Positions 62,128-64,000 of a stretch of DNA of 64,000 nucleotides are shown in pieces. The stretch's first letter is position 1. Each line of letters starts with the position of its first letter. A program made the translations under genes and the position numbers. Below the pieces are notes generated by a model. The model was not told the DNA's origin. It searched no databases and saw only the letters and a list, made by a program, of their open reading frames with translations. This stretch comes from Escarpia spicata (Eukaryota; Annelida; Polychaeta; Sabellida; Siboglinidae), in contig OZ023206.1 of assembly GCA_963995525.1 (NCBI GenBank), forward strand, positions 62,184,994-62,248,993, read 5' to 3'.

Positions 62128-64000
62128 TTATCTATAGTAGTAGAGCTCTTCAATTTCCTCTTTCTATCAGCACGGCTATTTTCAAACTGTTGATGATCAG
62201 AATGTTCCTGCAAATAAACAAAGTTGAATTTAGGAAACTGAACAGAAATACGATTTAACTAATTCAACACTGTGTAGATTAATTCACTTTAGATATTCGG
62301 TTATGGGACTTATCACCAAGTTTATAGCTGACTAAATGGAATGGAAATACAAGAGAGCCTTGTTATGCTGATTCAGTTAGACTAAGATCCCAATCCCTTA
62401 CTATGGCCAACTTTTAATTTGCTTCTACTTAATTACCTGTATGCATTGGTCATATACAGGGCGCTCCAGATAACTAGAACTCACATAAATTGATTTTCGC
62501 TAAGTTAAGTCAATCTTTTTCCTCGGTCCTGGGCGTAGGCCCCAATAAGGGGACCTTCTGATAACTTTCTATTTATTAGAAGTTCCACTGATAAGTATTG
62601 TCATGGGCCCTTGGAGGTTCAACCTTATCTAGAATGCACTGTATATTTTTCCTTTATTCTTGCTCTAATATTAATGTTGTATATATACATATGGGCCATT
62701 ATCGTAAAAAGTGTACAGTAACGGTAAAATAACATGTGAAGAATAAATGTTTAATGTGTATGTTTTTAGCGACTACTATTAATATCAAATGTGCTATTCA
62801 CCTGAAGCAGCACAACTTGATCTGATCTATTATTAAATTGTTTTAAATATATTGCAGATCTGCTAGCGTTCAAAGTTCTTGCATCGCAAAATTTGGTGGC
62901 AACACGGTATTGTGTACTTTTTAATAAACCTAACATTTTACATTCAATTATGACATGCCAGCCAGGATTATTAACAATCTGTGAATGTACGAATATCCTA
63001 TTTTCATGTTTCGGTTCAAATAAGTAGAGAAACGAGAACTTTTCAAAAACGGCTGACTGGAAAGGCAAGATGTGTTGACACACAGATCCAATCCGAAATA
63101 TGTCACAAGTCCCAGATTTAGGCAAAAAAATTACATCCACGACCAAGCTAATCCTCTTGCTATGGTTGCATATACTGATATTTTAGTGTGCATTTGCGTT
63201 AATTGCATGTCGAATACTGGGCGCTGCAGTTTTACTAACTGAAAAGGCGAAACCCTTGCCTAGTAGTAGAGGATCGACACTGACCTAGTCCCAGCTGACA
63301 CCGACTGCAGTCGTCGCCGAGGTAACATTCCAGTTTTATACTTTTTGCTTGGTCTATTTCCATATTTGAAAAAAAACAATCAACGCAAAATCAGTGCTGC
63401 CATATCAAGTTAGTGTATATAAATATTGATGTCATACATGTTTTCTGTATATGGTTTGTTGGATACAACATCGTAACACACGTGGTGAAGAATTTAAATT
63501 TGAAATAATTCATCCAATAAAGGGATTTAATCGAAACCTTGCTCAGTTGACGGCATTGGGAAGCAGAATAAATAAACAATGTATACGCTTCCTACACTTA
63601 TAAAGATAGCTGTCAATATACATATGTCTACAAATTGCTTATTTAAAATGCTGTTGCTTGAATCAACTCACTTCGGAATCTGATATGTTGACTGTGTGTG
63701 ACGTCACGGTCTTTGCTTGCTTTACTGCGCGTGCATGAATATCCATTATACTCGTGCTGCATAATTAATCATCCACGTGGCAGCAAGCTCAAAATGATTC
63801 GCGTAAACACAATTATTTGTCGGCTTTTTGTGCAGATAACACCCAAATTAAGCATAAACATGTAAGTCATAAGTAGCAGAGAAAGTCCTTATGGGAAATT
63901 ATCACGTTTTGATACAGTACATCTCGAATGTGTATTAGCTTACAAAGAATCGCTTTAATAAAAGGCCGTGGCTGTTCGTTCAGACACGGACAAACAACTC
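62128..64000. other. No recognisable gene
   Basis: AT-rich, with one longer minus-strand frame (63,146-62,766, 126 codons) that has no recognised domain and could be chance or an exon. The last bases (about 63,983-64,000, ACACGGACAAACAACT) resemble the ACGGACAAACAACTTAC block in the Polinton B terminal repeat, so a related element may begin at the window edge. Confidence 0.4.

Noticed and set aside
62766..63146. 126-codon minus-strand frame as a host gene
   Set aside because: No recognisable domain, no neighbouring exons that I could place, AT-rich surroundings; left as unassigned.
1..64000. tRNA, rRNA or small nuclear RNA genes
   Set aside because: None recognised on either strand when reading for cloverleaf blocks or conserved rRNA segments.

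Overview
The window is eukaryotic, most likely a marine-invertebrate metazoan nuclear genome. It has spliceosomal introns, AATAAA signals, TATA-box promoters, microsatellites, L2- and CR1-type non-LTR retrotransposons, a hAT transposase and no host single-copy gene that I can recognise. A mollusc, brachiopod or similar lophotrochozoan is plausible, but the species cannot be read from the sequence. Almost everything here is transposon in transposon.

Left part (1-15.7 kb): a broken hAT/ZNF862-like transposase (minus), a TatD-nuclease-like fragment fused to the 3' tail of a Polinton protease gene, remains of three non-LTR retrotransposons, and a mosaic of unclassified dispersed repeats.

Core (15,719-57,682): a three-level nest, each level with its own target-site duplication. 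Polinton B (15,719-57,682; TSD AGCCAC) is an old, degraded Polinton/Maverick with about 2-kb inverted repeats. An unfamiliar DNA transposon C (17,118-38,209; TSD TTTGAAG; TIR starting TAGGTA) sits inside B's left inverted repeat. Polinton A (19,475-36,267; 16.8 kb; TSD AAGGTC) sits inside C's transposase-like gene. Two retrotransposons also cut B: an L2-like copy (41,378-45,104, TSD TAAGTCGTG) inside B's DNA polymerase, and a CR1-like copy (about 49.5-54.2 kb).

Polinton A is nearly intact. Left to right it carries: a spliced minus-strand acidic protein; a NADAR-domain enzyme; a transcription unit encoding an RPA-like OB-fold protein, whose first 17 codons may be joined by alternative splicing to two downstream bodies; a zinc-finger/protein-primed PolB fusion; a 54-aa membrane peptide; the packaging ATPase; two Polinton proteins of unknown role; the DDE integrase; a two-TM protein; the penton-like minor capsid protein; a basic capsid-associated protein; the major capsid protein (one frameshift); and an adenain-like protease. 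Polymerase, integrase, ATPase, protease and two capsid proteins together make a self-synthesising, virus-like transposon. The NADAR, OB-fold, acidic and duplicated-domain proteins at the left end are the accessory and least-described part.

Right part (57.7-64 kb): flanking repeat sequence with a roughly 165-bp tandem array, a second 5'-truncated CR1-like retrotransposon (minus), and about 1.9 kb with no recognisable gene.
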